Shown here piece after piece: positions 10,101 through 19,702 of a stretch of 64,000 nt of DNA. The translations under genes were made by a program, and so were the position numbers. The notes under the pieces are model-generated. The model saw only the letters and a program-made list of their open reading frames with translations. It made no database searches and was not told where the DNA came from. Source of the stretch: an uncultured Gammaproteobacteria bacterium (GTDB lineage: Bacteria; Pseudomonadota; Gammaproteobacteria; Eutrophobiales; Eutrophobiaceae); the NCBI GenBank assembly GCA_943788815.1, contig CALSRS010000001.1, positions 1,026,069-1,090,068 of the forward strand. The letters run 5' to 3'. Positions within the stretch are counted from its first letter, which is position 1, and every line of letters begins with the position of its first letter.

Positions 10101-13100
10101 GAAATTGATACCATGCGTGTCACCCGAGATACTACCGCCAGCCGTATTTTTAATGGTGTTATCTACACTGGTGTCTATTCCATAAGTATCCGCATCAATC
10201 ATTCCGCTGTTAATTACCTTCCCGGTAAGACCAGTTGTATTGAGCGATAAACCAACTGTACCAGCAGTGATTGTGCCACTGTTAATCACATCACCACCGA
10301 TGGTTGGATCACTTCCGTAGATATATAAACCAACTGAACCTGCAGTGATTACACCACTGTTAATCACATCACCGCCGACGCTGGATCCACCAAACAGATA
10401 GATGCCTCCATAACCGGCATCGATGACACCGCTGTTTTCAACATTGCCACCCACATCGGCTAACAGATAAAGACCGCGATTGCCTGAATTAATTGTTCCC
10501 GAATTGATGACATCACCCTCTATCGTGGCCCTGCCCCTGCTACTGTTGATATAGACACCATTACCGCTTGGCGTATTAATGACCCCCGAGTTGATGAGAC
10601 TGCCACCAACGGTATTTCCATCGTTGATGTAGATGCCCGCATCAACAGATGACGTAATCACTCCGGAATTAACAACATCACCAGCAACGTTCCCGCTTAG
10701 ATATATCCCGGAATAATTCGAATCTATGGTCCCCGAGTTGGTAACACTACCACCAACATTGCCGCTGATGTAAATGCCTCTGTATCCGGATGAGATAATC
10801 GTTCCGGAGTTGATGACATCACCGCCGACCCCTCCATGGACATACAGTCCTGCCTGGTAGGCGTCGATGATACCGCTGTTTTCCACATTTATCCCGACGT
10901 TGCCACCCACGTAGACACCGTAACCAGAAGTGCCGGCATTAATGACGCCTGAGTTAATAACACTGCTGCCGACGTCTGCCATGATGTAAAAGCCATTGCC
11001 ATTGGTTCCATTGATTGTCCCCGAGTTGATGACATCGCCGCCTACCCCCGTATTGCCGTGGATATAATACCCTCTATAGCCATTAATGGTCCCGGAGTTG
11101 GTAACACTGCCTCCGACGCCGCCATAGACATACAGACCCGAACCCGAATAAGTACCAGAATTAATCACACCGCTGTTGATGAGGTCACCTATGACATTCG
11201 CGCCGATGAAGATGCCTGTCCAGCCACCACTACCGTAAGTGTTGATGGTACCTGAGTTAGTGACATTGCCGCTTACGTTCCCGCCAACATAGATGCCCCG
11301 AAAATCTTTTGTGATAATCGTCCCCGAGTTGAGTACATCACTACCCACATTACCTGTTACGTATAGACCGCCATAGGTAGAATCAATAACACCGCTGTTT
11401 GTAAGATCACCGCCAACTTCACCGCTGACATAGATACCCTGGTAGCCTGCTGTACCCGAGTTGGTGATAATGGATCCCGAGTTGGTAACACTGCCAGCGA
11501 CGTTCCCGGCAATATAGATACCTCTCTGATCAATTGAATTTATGGTTCCCGAGTTAAGGACATCTCCCCCAACGGCGCCAAATACATAGATGCCGCCATC
11601 GCCTGAATTGATTGTCCCCGAGTTGATGACATCGCCGCCAATGGTGGCAAAGACGTACATGCCCATGTAACCACTGCCGGCATTTATTGTACCCGTGTTG
11701 ACCAGGTCACCGCCTATCGAGGTGCGAAAGCCGTCAGTGGTCGTGTAAGCATTATAGACATAGAAACCATGACCATCTGTATTGATGGTCCCGGAGTTAA
11801 TAAGACTGCCGCCGATATCGACATTGGAGATGTACATGCCGGCATAATAAGTGTCGATTAATCCGCTGTTTTCAACGTTACCACCTATTTTGGAACTAGC
11901 AATATACATGCCCCGAGAGCCTGTATTAATAATCGTCCCTGAGTTGATGACACTGCCCAGGATTGATGCATCATAGACGTAGATACCTGCACTATCTGAG
12001 TCGATGAAACCACTGTTTTCAACATTGCCGCCGATGTCGCCGCTGACATAGATACCCTGGTAGTCTGCTGTAATCGTACCCGAGTTGATGACACTGCCGC
12101 CGACAGCACCGGCAACATTAACACCACTATTGTTAGTTGAATTAATGCTCCCGCTGTTTTCGACATTGCCGCCAACGTTAGCGGCGTCACTAATATAGAT
12201 ACCATCTTCATAGGCTAAAATGGTCCCGGAGTTGGTAACATTGCCGAGGACGTCACCGGCGATATAGATACCAGTGGAGTAATTACCTGTATTATTGGTT
12301 ATAAGTGTCCCCGAGTTAATAACACTACCAAGAACAGTTGAGTTAGAATCGACTTCTATCGCACGGTAGAAGGAATTAATAGTACCGCTATTGTCAATAT
12401 CACCGCCAACGGTGGAACCATAGACATAGATACCACGAAGATCTGAATTGATGGCTCCCGAGTTGAGGATACTGCCGCCGACCGTGCTGCCGGAGTAGAC
12501 ATAGATGCCGTTATAGTTGGCGTTGATGAACCCGCCCTGGTTGTCGATATCACCGACAACCGTACCAGCATAGACATAAATACCATGACCGTATAACGCG
12601 GTGTTGAGGAAGCCCCTGTTAATAATGCTTCCACCGACGGCACCGCTGACACCTACCTGAATAGATGAGTAACCCTCGCCTGAGTGGATATCACCCGAGT
12701 TGATAATATCGCCGGCAACAACGCCACCTGAATAGACATAGATACCGTTATAGTCCGCATTGATTAGCCCCTGGTTGTCAACATCGCCATATACGACAGA
12801 TGAAAAGTTAACCAGTATGCCGTTAGTGCTGGTTGCGTTAATGATTGATGTATTAAGAACACTGCCGACGATAGTAGAACTGTTAACCACATTGATGGGC
12901 ACGTAGCCACTGCCGGGGTTGATAACCCCCGTATTGGTAACTGTGCCGAAAACGGTAGAACTGTCTACGTAGATGCCATCATAAGCCGCATTGATGGTTC
13001 CGGAATTGCTGATATCTCCGCCAATCACGGAATCCAGGACATAGACGCCATAGGCGGTAGCGGAGTTGATGATACCTGTATTGGAAATACCACCACCAAC

Positions 13101-15977
13101 GGCAGCACCATAGACATAAATACCTCCACCTATACCACTATCAATAACTCCTGAGTTGATAATATCACCGAGAACGGTGGCACCATAAACATAGATACCA
13201 CTATAATCATCTGAAATAATGGTACCTGAGTTGGTAATATCGCCGAAAACTGTACTCGAATCATTGATCCCTATGCCGGTAGAGTTCGTCGTGTTTATGA
13301 CGCCGCTATTATCAATATTGCCGCCCACGCTGGAAGCATAGACATAAATGCCGCGATCATTCGCATTGATGGTCCCTGAATTGAGAATACTGCCGCCCAC
13401 GGTGGCACCTGCATAGACATAAATGCCTTTTCCAACGCTACCGGTGTTAATGAGTCCCTGGTTGTCGATATCCCCGACAACAGCGCCGCTATAAACATAG
13501 ATGCCATGGCTGCTCGACACGGCATTGATGGTCCCAGCATTGATAATACTGCCGGCAATTAAGCCACTCTCACTTATCTGGATGCCTGGGTAGGAATCTG
13601 AGCTGTTGATGGTCCCCGAGTTGATAACATTGCCGCCGACGTAACCACCGATATAAAAGCCCTGCTCAGAATTTATCAGTCCTGTTAAGGTATTTTCGAC
13701 ATTACCGCCGATGCTGCCGAAGACATAAAGACCATCATAACTTGAGTTAATTGTGCCGCTGTTTACAACACTGCCCACAACCGTGCCATTAACATAGATA
13801 CCCTTATAATTGGAAATTATTGTACCTGAGTTGAGCACATCTCCACCAACGTTACCATTGACGTATAAACCAGTATCGGAAAGTGTATTAATGGTCCCGC
13901 TGTTTTCAACGTTGACGCCAACGTTGCCGTTTATATAAACACCGAAATAGCCTGAATCTATAGTCCCTGAATTGAGAACACTGCCGCCGATGTTCCCCGC
14001 GAGATACATCCCGGCACTACCCGACGATATGACCCCGCTGTTCTCAACATTGCCGCCGATGTTGGCATGAACGTACATCCCACCATCATCCGCATTGATG
14101 GTCCCCGAGTTGATGAGGTCACCAGTGATAGTAGTTTCTTTGCCATAGTTATCGAAGATATAGATACCATGACCGCCTGTATTAAGCGTCCCTGAGTTAA
14201 TCAGGCTGCCCCCGATAAGGGCACCGTTGATGTACATACCTGTACTTCCTGCATTGATTATTCCGCTGTTTTCAAGATTTCCACCAATTGTGGAATCGGA
14301 GACGTAAAAACCCCTAAGTGTTCCTGGATTAATCACCCCTGAGTTAATAACATTTCCTTCGACTAATGCCCCACCGAGATAGATGCCGGAATAATCATTT
14401 GAAAAAATCGTACCGCTGTTTTCAACGTTGCCACCAACGTAACCACTGACATAGATACCTTGTTCGTCAGAGCTGATGGTTCCGGAATTGGTAACGCCGC
14501 CAAGTACGACACCGTTTACATAGATGCCGGATTCATCATCTGAAAAAATCGTACCGCTGTTTTCAACGTTGCCACCAACGTAACCACTGACATAGATACC
14601 ATATTCGTAAGAGCTGATGGTTCCGGAATTGGTAACGCCGCCAAGTACGACACCGTTTACATAGATGCCGGATTCATCATCTGAAAAAATCGTACCGCTG
14701 TTTTCAACGTTGCCACCAACGTAACCATTGACATAGATACCGTAGTCGGATGCCGAATCAATGATTCCGGAGTTGAGAATGTCACCACCAACAGAACCGT
14801 TTAAATAGATGCCGGAATCAGATGAGATTATTTTTCCACTGTTATTAACATTACCGGTAACCACACCATTGACATAGATACCGAAGTCGGATGCAGTTAT
14901 AGTTCCAGAGTTGAGAATGTCACCACCAACGACACCGTTTACATAGATGCCGGATTCATCATCTGAAAAAATCGTACCGCTGTTTTCAACGTTGCCACCA
15001 ACGTAACCATTGACATAGATACCGAAGTCGGATGCAGTTATAGTTCCAGAGTTGAGAATGTCACCACCAACGATACCGCTGAGATAGATGCCGGAGTCGG
15101 ATGCAGTTATAGTTCCACTGTTATTAACATTACCGGTAACCACACCATTGACATAGATACCGAAGTCGGATGCAGTTATAGTTCCAGAGTTGAGAATGTC
15201 ACCACCAACGATACCGCTGAGATAGATGCCGGAGTCGTATGCAGTTATAGTTCCACTGTTATTAACATTACCGGTAACCACACCATTGACATAGATACCG
15301 AAGTCGGATGCAGTTATAGTTCCAGAGTTGAGAATGTCACCACCAACGATACCGTTGAGATAGATGCCGGAGTCGGATGCCGTAATGATTCCGGAGTTGA
15401 GAATGTCACCACCAACAGAACCGTTTAAATAGATGCCCTTGTAAGCTGCAGTAATCGTACCGCTGTTGGTAACGTTATTCGCACCGAAGACATAGATCCC
15501 GGTCTCCCCGGTAATGATGGTACCGCTGTTGGTGACATCACCGCTTTTGTTATACACATACAGGCCATACCAATCCGAGTCGATTACACCTGAGTTGGTT
15601 ATCCCGCCAGCGAAATTCCCGAAGGCGTAGATGCCGTAACCGGACGTGGCATCGATGAGGCCAGCATTTGAGATAAAATCGAGGGTGACATCTTCGGCCC
15701 AAACAGCCGTGTCGGTAAGAATAATTGATCCTGTTCCGGTAATGTCCAGGCTATCTCCATCAACTAACCCGCATTGGGTTGTCTCTGGCCCTGAGATGGT
15801 ATTAAGCCCGGCTGTGCTGCATGGACCGGTCCCCGCCATGGTAGGAACACTCATGGAACCTAAACATGCCAGCGCAACGGCCTCGCTCAGGTGGTTACGT
15901 GTGAATATCGGTTTGTATTTACTGGTATATGAAGATTTGTTTTTGAAATTTTTATTTTTTATCTTTTGGTTCTTCAT
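7122..15977 (-). CDS. Giant type V autotransporter adhesin with beta-helical repeats
   Basis: A 2951-residue protein in three parts. Residues 1-48 are an extended, very basic signal region ending in a hydrophobic core (AVALACLGSMSVPTMA). Residues about 60-1940 contain dozens of repeats of about 21-25 residues built on a NSGTI...GIYV.G.VGG pattern, typical of a long right-handed beta-helix. Residues about 1960-2620 are a second, different repeat region (GSITLVNSGTGVIDG type). Residues about 2670-2951 are an autotransporter barrel that opens GLWMQGFAS and ends in LNLRYNF with a terminal Phe. The passenger should be exported to the cell surface as an adhesin. It has almost no cysteine apart from two near the N-terminus. 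It lies beside hldE/hldD and heptosyltransferase-like genes, so glycosylation is plausible but not shown. Confidence 0.93.
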   Translation of the reverse strand: MKNQKIKNKNFKNKSSYTSKYKPIFTRNHLSEAVALACLGSMSVPTMAGTGPCSTAGLNTISGPETTQCGLVDGDSLDITGTGSIILTDTAVWAEDVTLDFISNAGLIDATSGYGIYAFGNFAGGITNSGVIDSDWYGLYVYNKSGDVTNSGTIITGETGIYVFGANNVTNSGTITAAYKGIYLNGSVGGDILNSGIITASDSGIYLNGIVGGDILNSGTITASDFGIYVNGVVTGNVNNSGTITAYDSGIYLSGIVGGDILNSGTITASDFGIYVNGVVTGNVNNSGTITASDSGIYLSGIVGGDILNSGTITASDFGIYVNGYVGGNVENSGTIFSDDESGIYVNGVVGGDILNSGTITASDFGIYVNGVVTGNVNNSGKIISSDSGIYLNGSVGGDILNSGIIDSASDYGIYVNGYVGGNVENSGTIFSDDESGIYVNGVVLGGVTNSGTISSYEYGIYVSGYVGGNVENSGTIFSDDESGIYVNGVVLGGVTNSGTISSDEQGIYVSGYVGGNVENSGTIFSNDYSGIYLGGALVEGNVINSGVINPGTLRGFYVSDSTIGGNLENSGIINAGSTGMYINGALIGGSLINSGTLNTGGHGIYIFDNYGKETTITGDLINSGTINADDGGMYVHANIGGNVENSGVISSGSAGMYLAGNIGGSVLNSGTIDSGYFGVYINGNVGVNVENSGTINTLSDTGLYVNGNVGGDVLNSGTIISNYKGIYVNGTVVGSVVNSGTINSSYDGLYVFGSIGGNVENTLTGLINSEQGFYIGGYVGGNVINSGTINSSDSYPGIQISESGLIAGSIINAGTINAVSSSHGIYVYSGAVVGDIDNQGLINTGSVGKGIYVYAGATVGGSILNSGTINANDRGIYVYASSVGGNIDNSGVINTTNSTGIGINDSSTVFGDITNSGTIISDDYSGIYVYGATVLGDIINSGVIDSGIGGGIYVYGAAVGGGISNTGIINSATAYGVYVLDSVIGGDISNSGTINAAYDGIYVDSSTVFGTVTNTGVINPGSGYVPINVVNSSTIVGSVLNTSIINATSTNGILVNFSSVVYGDVDNQGLINADYNGIYVYSGGVVAGDIINSGDIHSGEGYSSIQVGVSGAVGGSIINRGFLNTALYGHGIYVYAGTVVGDIDNQGGFINANYNGIYVYSGSTVGGSILNSGAINSDLRGIYVYGSTVGGDIDNSGTINSFYRAIEVDSNSTVLGSVINSGTLITNNTGNYSTGIYIAGDVLGNVTNSGTILAYEDGIYISDAANVGGNVENSGSINSTNNSGVNVAGAVGGSVINSGTITADYQGIYVSGDIGGNVENSGFIDSDSAGIYVYDASILGSVINSGTIINTGSRGMYIASSKIGGNVENSGLIDTYYAGMYISNVDIGGSLINSGTINTDGHGFYVYNAYTTTDGFRTSIGGDLVNTGTINAGSGYMGMYVFATIGGDVINSGTINSGDGGIYVFGAVGGDVLNSGTINSIDQRGIYIAGNVAGSVTNSGSIITNSGTAGYQGIYVSGEVGGDLTNSGVIDSTYGGLYVTGNVGSDVLNSGTIITKDFRGIYVGGNVSGNVTNSGTINTYGSGGWTGIFIGANVIGDLINSGVINSGTYSGSGLYVYGGVGGSVTNSGTINGYRGYYIHGNTGVGGDVINSGTINGTNGNGFYIMADVGSSVINSGVINAGTSGYGVYVGGNVGINVENSGIIDAYQAGLYVHGGVGGDVINSGTIISSGYRGIYISGNVGGSVTNSGTIDSNYSGIYLSGNVAGDVVNSGVITSSVDAGIYINDGNTVGGSLINSGVINTPSGNGVYINSSRGRATIEGDVINSGTINSGNRGLYLLADVGGNVENSGVIDAGYGGIYLFGGSSVGGDVINSGVITAGSVGLYIYGSDPTIGGDVINSGTITAGTVGLSLNTTGLTGKVINSGMIDADTYGIDTSVDNTIKNTAGGSISGDTHGINFYSVTGGTATVINEGEDALGNRSTISSINLVSTDNLDISGFGGVTGEITGAGGDLAITGDGFTVTGDISGFNNATVDDMAVLHVNSEAVGDSQDITLAGDLTFGANVTIRSTIEDIDPLDEIIDNGVLNLAGVAGTITEPTTLNVDLDAATLHFTGGETFALTDGFTLTVSPETPTDNNIGYDFTSALDTGDLVVTVSAPITDVVIPDDQIAIIDFDFNSVTITPTGTLQQSAGTLVTVSLVIQDGGSFTQSATGVLEAGVITLGDGSTITLVSSGTGVIDGSGDGLGSLIIGEGGEYDTHSPIGETNPLNSILVKNGAVLLLDENVNVETVTVGEGESGESNQSAGTLTTITIYIGPGATFIQSGTGVLNASGNTITIADGGSMTLVNQGTGRIEGESDGVGSLTFAGDYETDATIGETNSLASLTVTSAATLTADQNIRAGIINIDGTLIQSGDGELEAGEFNISGIFNKDNDTDITANTNIASGGLLMLSNGFNHIGNVSVSGSVDVGGELMAVEGSFALESGATFTTTVNSGTTDDAGSITATGATTVSAGAILDVAVADYVYIPDGTTYTIIDGPDGGGGVNVPTTITTDTDSYDFTASTDGDDLVLMVELTAILGEDFVNSLSPNALASLVQLREFYEADVDLATALFGITTAAEFEDAMVTLAPDVSSAVLSLSSHVGRTGVLSVINRLVSLRTGGANYAGVAAGNHTEGMGLWMQGFASTGDQDDRQGINGYDSNTYGLSLGADTLISDNLRIGAAFTFSDTKADTNVTANRLDINNYQATVYGSYGVGEHNFDASFSYGKNDYDSQRRISVGSFNGTALADFSADQIIIQGRYSRNYSHGDDMYITPYAGLNYATLYVDGYTETGAGILNLDVLDQNYGALESELGFSARKEIESSDGTRILPEIHAGWRYNLLNEIQVNTATYTGGGNRYIVNGFDPANHSFNVGVSFSMFLENNVDIRFNYDFDTKSDYSGHSGVLNLRYNF
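14401..15440 (-). repeat. Tandem 138/141-bp coding repeats in the passenger
   Basis: Near the N-terminal end of the autotransporter the DNA itself repeats, not just the protein. The landmark gaaaaaatcgtacc starts at 14401, 14542, 14683 and 14965, at spacings of 141, 141 and 282. The landmark ccgaagtcgg starts at 14881, 15022, 15160 and 15298, at spacings of 141, 138 and 138. One period is 46-47 codons, or two beta-helix rungs. Such near-identical in-frame units are prone to expansion and contraction by recombination. Confidence 0.9.
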
Positions 15978-16328
15978 ATGTCAGCCCCAGGTTATGAAAT
16001 ATTTTACTCGAAAAATTTTTGATACAATAAATATTTCTTCAAATCTTACCAGTCAATCATAGTAATTAGAAGTATTTTTTAATAAAAAAAAATGCTTACA
16101 AATAATTATGTAAATAAGAATTCTTCTCACGTATTAACGATATTTTTAAATTTTAATAATGCGACCTATTAACGTTTTCCCCACAGTTTATTATATTTTT
16201 GGTTTTTCGACCATAAATAAATTGCTTATGTCATTTGATATAAACTTCGCCCAAGCGGTCTTAATGAAAGTATCTGTAACAAAGAAATACAGTCTGAATT
16301 TATAGGGATCAGTCAAATTTTAAATGGT
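15978..16328. other. Divergent AT-rich intergenic region
   Basis: 351 bp between the start of the autotransporter (minus) and the SGNH-like gene (plus). It should hold the promoters of both. It is very AT-rich, with an A9 run near 16084. The autotransporter has a GGGG purine patch shortly before its ATG. I see no clear operator or hairpin. Confidence 0.5.
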
Positions 16329-17333
16329 ATGATTGCGTTTTTTTTTTCAAACAGAAAATACGATAAAAACAAGGACATGACTGATAAAGCAGACAAAATT
16401 CACCCAACCGGGACTGTGTCAAACAGTACAGGTCTTTTACCCTATTCCGGATGCCCACTTGCCGACCCGGTGAATCAGGAACACGTGCCAAATACTCACA
16501 GCGATTGCTGTAACCACGACCGCAGTGGGAAGGTCAAATATCGCTACAATTCTCTGGGATTTCGAGGTGAAGAGTATGATCCGGAGGCAAGATTTCATAT
16601 CTTTGTGTGTGGTCCGAGTGAAGCCTTCGGCTTGGGTCTCAATGAGGAAGACCTCTGGTGCTACCAATTCAAACTCCATTTCGCGAAGCAGAATAACGTC
16701 GAGCCATCCCAGGTCAACCTGCTTAATTTTTCACAAATTGGCGCGTCCATGGATTATATCGCACGCGTTGTTGTCAGCCAGTGTCAAAGAGTCAAACCTG
16801 ACCTTATGCTTTGCGCACTCAGCCCTTCAAGCCGGATTGAGTATTTTACTGATGAAAGCAACAGGTACTTTACTGACGGGGCCGTTACATTCAATCCCAG
16901 TATGCACAACCTGCTTTCGCATCACGATGAAAACGAATTTTTTCGTTCACGTACGGCGAGTCTCAGCAAGGATGACCACGAGGAACTCTCTGCCGCGGTG
17001 GAAGGCTTCTACACCTGCTATACTGACCGTATAGGGCTGATTAACCGGCTAAAAAATATTCTTCTAATTCAGCAATTCTGCAATGCCCATTCAATCCCGC
17101 ACATCACCTGGACTTTGCATCGATTCAACCTGGAGAAAGAACTGGATATTCCGCTTCCACCATCAATAAGCGGATTTTCGGAATGTATTGATTACACTCG
17201 CATCTACACTCACGGTATTCTGCACCCCAATCACGATAAGGCAGCGGACGGTATTCATCCAGGTCCAGGGGTCAACCAGGGCGTGGGCGATCATTTGTGG
17301 CAGTTCTATAATGATATACTCGCGGAAAAGTAA
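16329..17333 (+). CDS. SGNH/GDSL-like hydrolase-fold protein
   Basis: A 334-residue protein. NSLGFRGEEYDP followed by FHIFVCGPSEAFGLGLNEED is the usual entrance to SGNH proteins found in surface-glycan loci, but the block I GDS motif reads GPS here (Ser retained, Asp replaced). A C-terminal ADGIHPGPGVNQG resembles the block V D-x-x-H motif. It may be an O-acyl transferase/esterase-like enzyme or a catalytically altered relative. There is no clear signal peptide. Two starts are possible: 16329, with a run of ten T in codons 4-6, or the ATG at 16377 (MTDKADK). Neither has a well-spaced ribosome site. SGNH proteins commonly accompany NodU-type carbamoyltransferases, and one follows here two genes downstream. 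Confidence 0.6.
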   Translation: MIAFFFSNRKYDKNKDMTDKADKIHPTGTVSNSTGLLPYSGCPLADPVNQEHVPNTHSDCCNHDRSGKVKYRYNSLGFRGEEYDPEARFHIFVCGPSEAFGLGLNEEDLWCYQFKLHFAKQNNVEPSQVNLLNFSQIGASMDYIARVVVSQCQRVKPDLMLCALSPSSRIEYFTDESNRYFTDGAVTFNPSMHNLLSHHDENEFFRSRTASLSKDDHEELSAAVEGFYTCYTDRIGLINRLKNILLIQQFCNAHSIPHITWTLHRFNLEKELDIPLPPSISGFSECIDYTRIYTHGILHPNHDKAADGIHPGPGVNQGVGDHLWQFYNDILAEK

Positions 17334-17401
17334 AATCGCAACTAATTGATAATAAATTTTTTTATGCTCAACCTGAATGTAAACGAGTACGGGATAATTT
17401 T

Positions 17402-19690
17402 ATGCAATATACGATAAATTTTCGACATGATGACGACTCAGAGTTGCCATCGTTGGCCGAAGTCATGTCCAGTCCGGTAGGCGATCGATCGATTTCGGCA
17501 CGATCGGCCTATCGTTACCTGCTCAACACCGATGAATTCCCGGAAATGCTGCCACTTGCCTATCAACTCGTCACCGGGACCGTAGGTGCATCGCAGGAGG
17601 TGGCCCCAATATTTCCGGATAAATTCTATGAGAAAACCATCGACATCGCCGCATTGCCTGAAAACCTGGATAAGTTCGCCGGAACTTTTGGACTCGATAC
17701 CCTGATCAATAGCGATACCGGGTCGGTATCAAATGAGTTTCTGGCGCAGCAACTGACACCGACCATGCATATTTCAGGTTGCTGGCTGCATAATCTGTCC
17801 CGGGTCGCGACTGCTCATACAACCGTGGCTGGTATATTAAATAAACAATACGCATTACAGACCATGGCCTACGCGGCAACCGAGCGACGGGAGACGAAGC
17901 TGGTGGAAGATGGTTGCTCCAGTCTCTTCACCGCGTTTCATGATTCCAGGCTATCAAAAGCATTCGTAAACACTGACAAAACGGAAAATTTTGCTTTTGA
18001 ATTTCCACTATTATTATTGAGTTTTGGCCAGTTTCCCCGGGAATTTCTCCCGGAATTACTGGGACTTAATCTGGCCTGGCACCATTTTGGGATCCACAGC
18101 TTCGTCGAAAAAATTATCCTGAAAAATATTATCAGATCAGACCCGACCACCCTGGTAGCGGCCGGCCTGACTCAACGCAATGCCGCACTAGCCGGGCTTG
18201 CTCTGGAAGCCATCGAGACGTTCCTGAAAGAACAGGATTCGGATCCAACTCGAATCTGGCGGCGAATACTCAGCGGTATGGAAACCCTCGCTGCGGCATG
18301 GGAAAAACATGCGCTGGCAATGAAACATGGCATCTCTATGGAGGAACCCGATCCCAGGACAGCTATGCTGGAACTGATCCGGCGTAAAAGCCCTTATGCG
18401 ATTGGCTATCACAGAAACAAGCGGCTCGGTCCGCATAAAATTGATGAATTGCTGGACAACGAAAAATTTGGTCCAGACGAGGCCCTAAAACACCTGGCGA
18501 ATTCACCGTATGTCGTACAGGGCGATGCCGCAAAGAGCCGGTTCACCACAGACCTGGTTGAGCCCGGGGGATCGATGGTTGACATTTTCACCCAAGAGGA
18601 ACTCGGTGTTGTTGACGATTGGATCAATAGCCTGGGGGGAACTGCAAAATCCCCGGTCAACTCTGCTGCGAATCAAGAAGGTGGGGCCGATCAAACGACC
18701 AGATATCCACTGTGGGAACGGGCTGATTACCTGGAGGCGAGCCGGGAAAAATATGCCAACCGGGCGTGCTCACTGCGAGAACTGTACTACAAGCTCGTCA
18801 ATGTTGAATATTATCCGGAAGTCCTGCCGCTGGCGGAAAAATTTTTAATCGACCGTCTTAATCGCTCACGTGCCACATTAACGTCAGGCGAACGACCAAT
18901 ACCTGACCCGCAGTACAGCGACGCAGCACTGGAACACTGGGTATTTGATAAATACAGGCAACAAATAGATGCCTATCAACCACTTAGCGGCAAGCCGCAG
19001 GTCTCAAAAGAGGACTTTATAAATGCCACGGTACGTCTTGCCCCATTGTTGTTAATCGATGGCGGCTGGCTGCAGGGGGCCGCTGGTGTTAACACGGTTT
19101 TCACGCCGGTCGGACTAAAGCTGTATCGTGTGTTCTTCGAGGAAATCGGGAAAGGCGACGCCGGATGGCATCATTCCAATCTATACCGAGACCTGCTGGA
19201 ATCCATGGGCGTGATGCTCCCCGATGTGACGGAACTCGATTTTGCCTTCTCAGACCAGTTCCCGGATACGGCATTTGAAGTACCAGTCATTTGGCTAAGC
19301 CTCTCCTGCTTCACCCGGCACTATATGCCGGAGATTCTCGGATTAAACCTGGCCGTCGAACTGGCGGGAACAGGTGTGGGTTATCTGGAAGCACACGACA
19401 CACTTAAATACTTTGGTTTTCCGACCCTCTTTGTTGACCTCCACAACTCTGCCGACAACGCATCAGTGGGGCATGCGGCACTGGCCGTGGACGCAATAAA
19501 GATCTATATGAAAGACCAGACCGAACGCGAAGGCCCGCATAGCCTTGACCACTATTGGCAACGTATCTGGAGTGGTATGCGTCTCACCTTGCCCGCAAGC
19601 AGTGACTTTTACTGGAAACCTACAACGCCTTCAACGACTTCACCTGGGGCTTCGGCTTCACCCTCTTCATCACCCATATTTCGATATTGA
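17402..19690 (+). CDS. Double-length haem-oxygenase-like di-iron oxidase (iron-containing redox enzyme family)
   Basis: A 762-residue protein made of two related halves. The C-terminal half (about 440-735) has the pattern of haem-oxygenase-like di-iron oxidases: FFEEIGKGD at 578-586, PEILGLNLA at 643-651, then DLHNSADNASVGHAALA at 679-695 with His681, Asp685 and His691 as likely metal ligands. The N-terminal half (about 30-300) aligns with it through PELLGLNLAWHHFG at 217-230 but lacks the His/Asp ligands in the matching helix (VAAGLTQRNAALAG), so it is probably non-catalytic. Relatives cleave C-C or C-N bonds or oxidise N atoms in natural-product pathways. The last 30 or so residues look frameshifted. 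It lies 12 bp before the carbamoyltransferase gene, so an operon is likely. Confidence 0.68.
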   Translation: MQYTINFRHDDDSELPSLAEVMSSPVGDRSISARSAYRYLLNTDEFPEMLPLAYQLVTGTVGASQEVAPIFPDKFYEKTIDIAALPENLDKFAGTFGLDTLINSDTGSVSNEFLAQQLTPTMHISGCWLHNLSRVATAHTTVAGILNKQYALQTMAYAATERRETKLVEDGCSSLFTAFHDSRLSKAFVNTDKTENFAFEFPLLLLSFGQFPREFLPELLGLNLAWHHFGIHSFVEKIILKNIIRSDPTTLVAAGLTQRNAALAGLALEAIETFLKEQDSDPTRIWRRILSGMETLAAAWEKHALAMKHGISMEEPDPRTAMLELIRRKSPYAIGYHRNKRLGPHKIDELLDNEKFGPDEALKHLANSPYVVQGDAAKSRFTTDLVEPGGSMVDIFTQEELGVVDDWINSLGGTAKSPVNSAANQEGGADQTTRYPLWERADYLEASREKYANRACSLRELYYKLVNVEYYPEVLPLAEKFLIDRLNRSRATLTSGERPIPDPQYSDAALEHWVFDKYRQQIDAYQPLSGKPQVSKEDFINATVRLAPLLLIDGGWLQGAAGVNTVFTPVGLKLYRVFFEEIGKGDAGWHHSNLYRDLLESMGVMLPDVTELDFAFSDQFPDTAFEVPVIWLSLSCFTRHYMPEILGLNLAVELAGTGVGYLEAHDTLKYFGFPTLFVDLHNSADNASVGHAALAVDAIKIYMKDQTEREGPHSLDHYWQRIWSGMRLTLPASSDFYWKPTTPSTTSPGASASPSSSPIFRY

Positions 19691-19702
19691 TCTATCTGTA
19701 GT

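Noticed and set aside
14401-15440. Regular repeats that might look like a CRISPR array
   Set aside because: The units are in frame, contiguous, 138-141 bp long and encode beta-helix rungs. There are no spacers of constant size and no cas genes.
7911-15600. Many long open frames on both strands inside the autotransporter gene
   Set aside because: They follow the repeat pattern of the passenger and have no ribosome sites or recognisable families. They are shadows of the 2951-residue gene.
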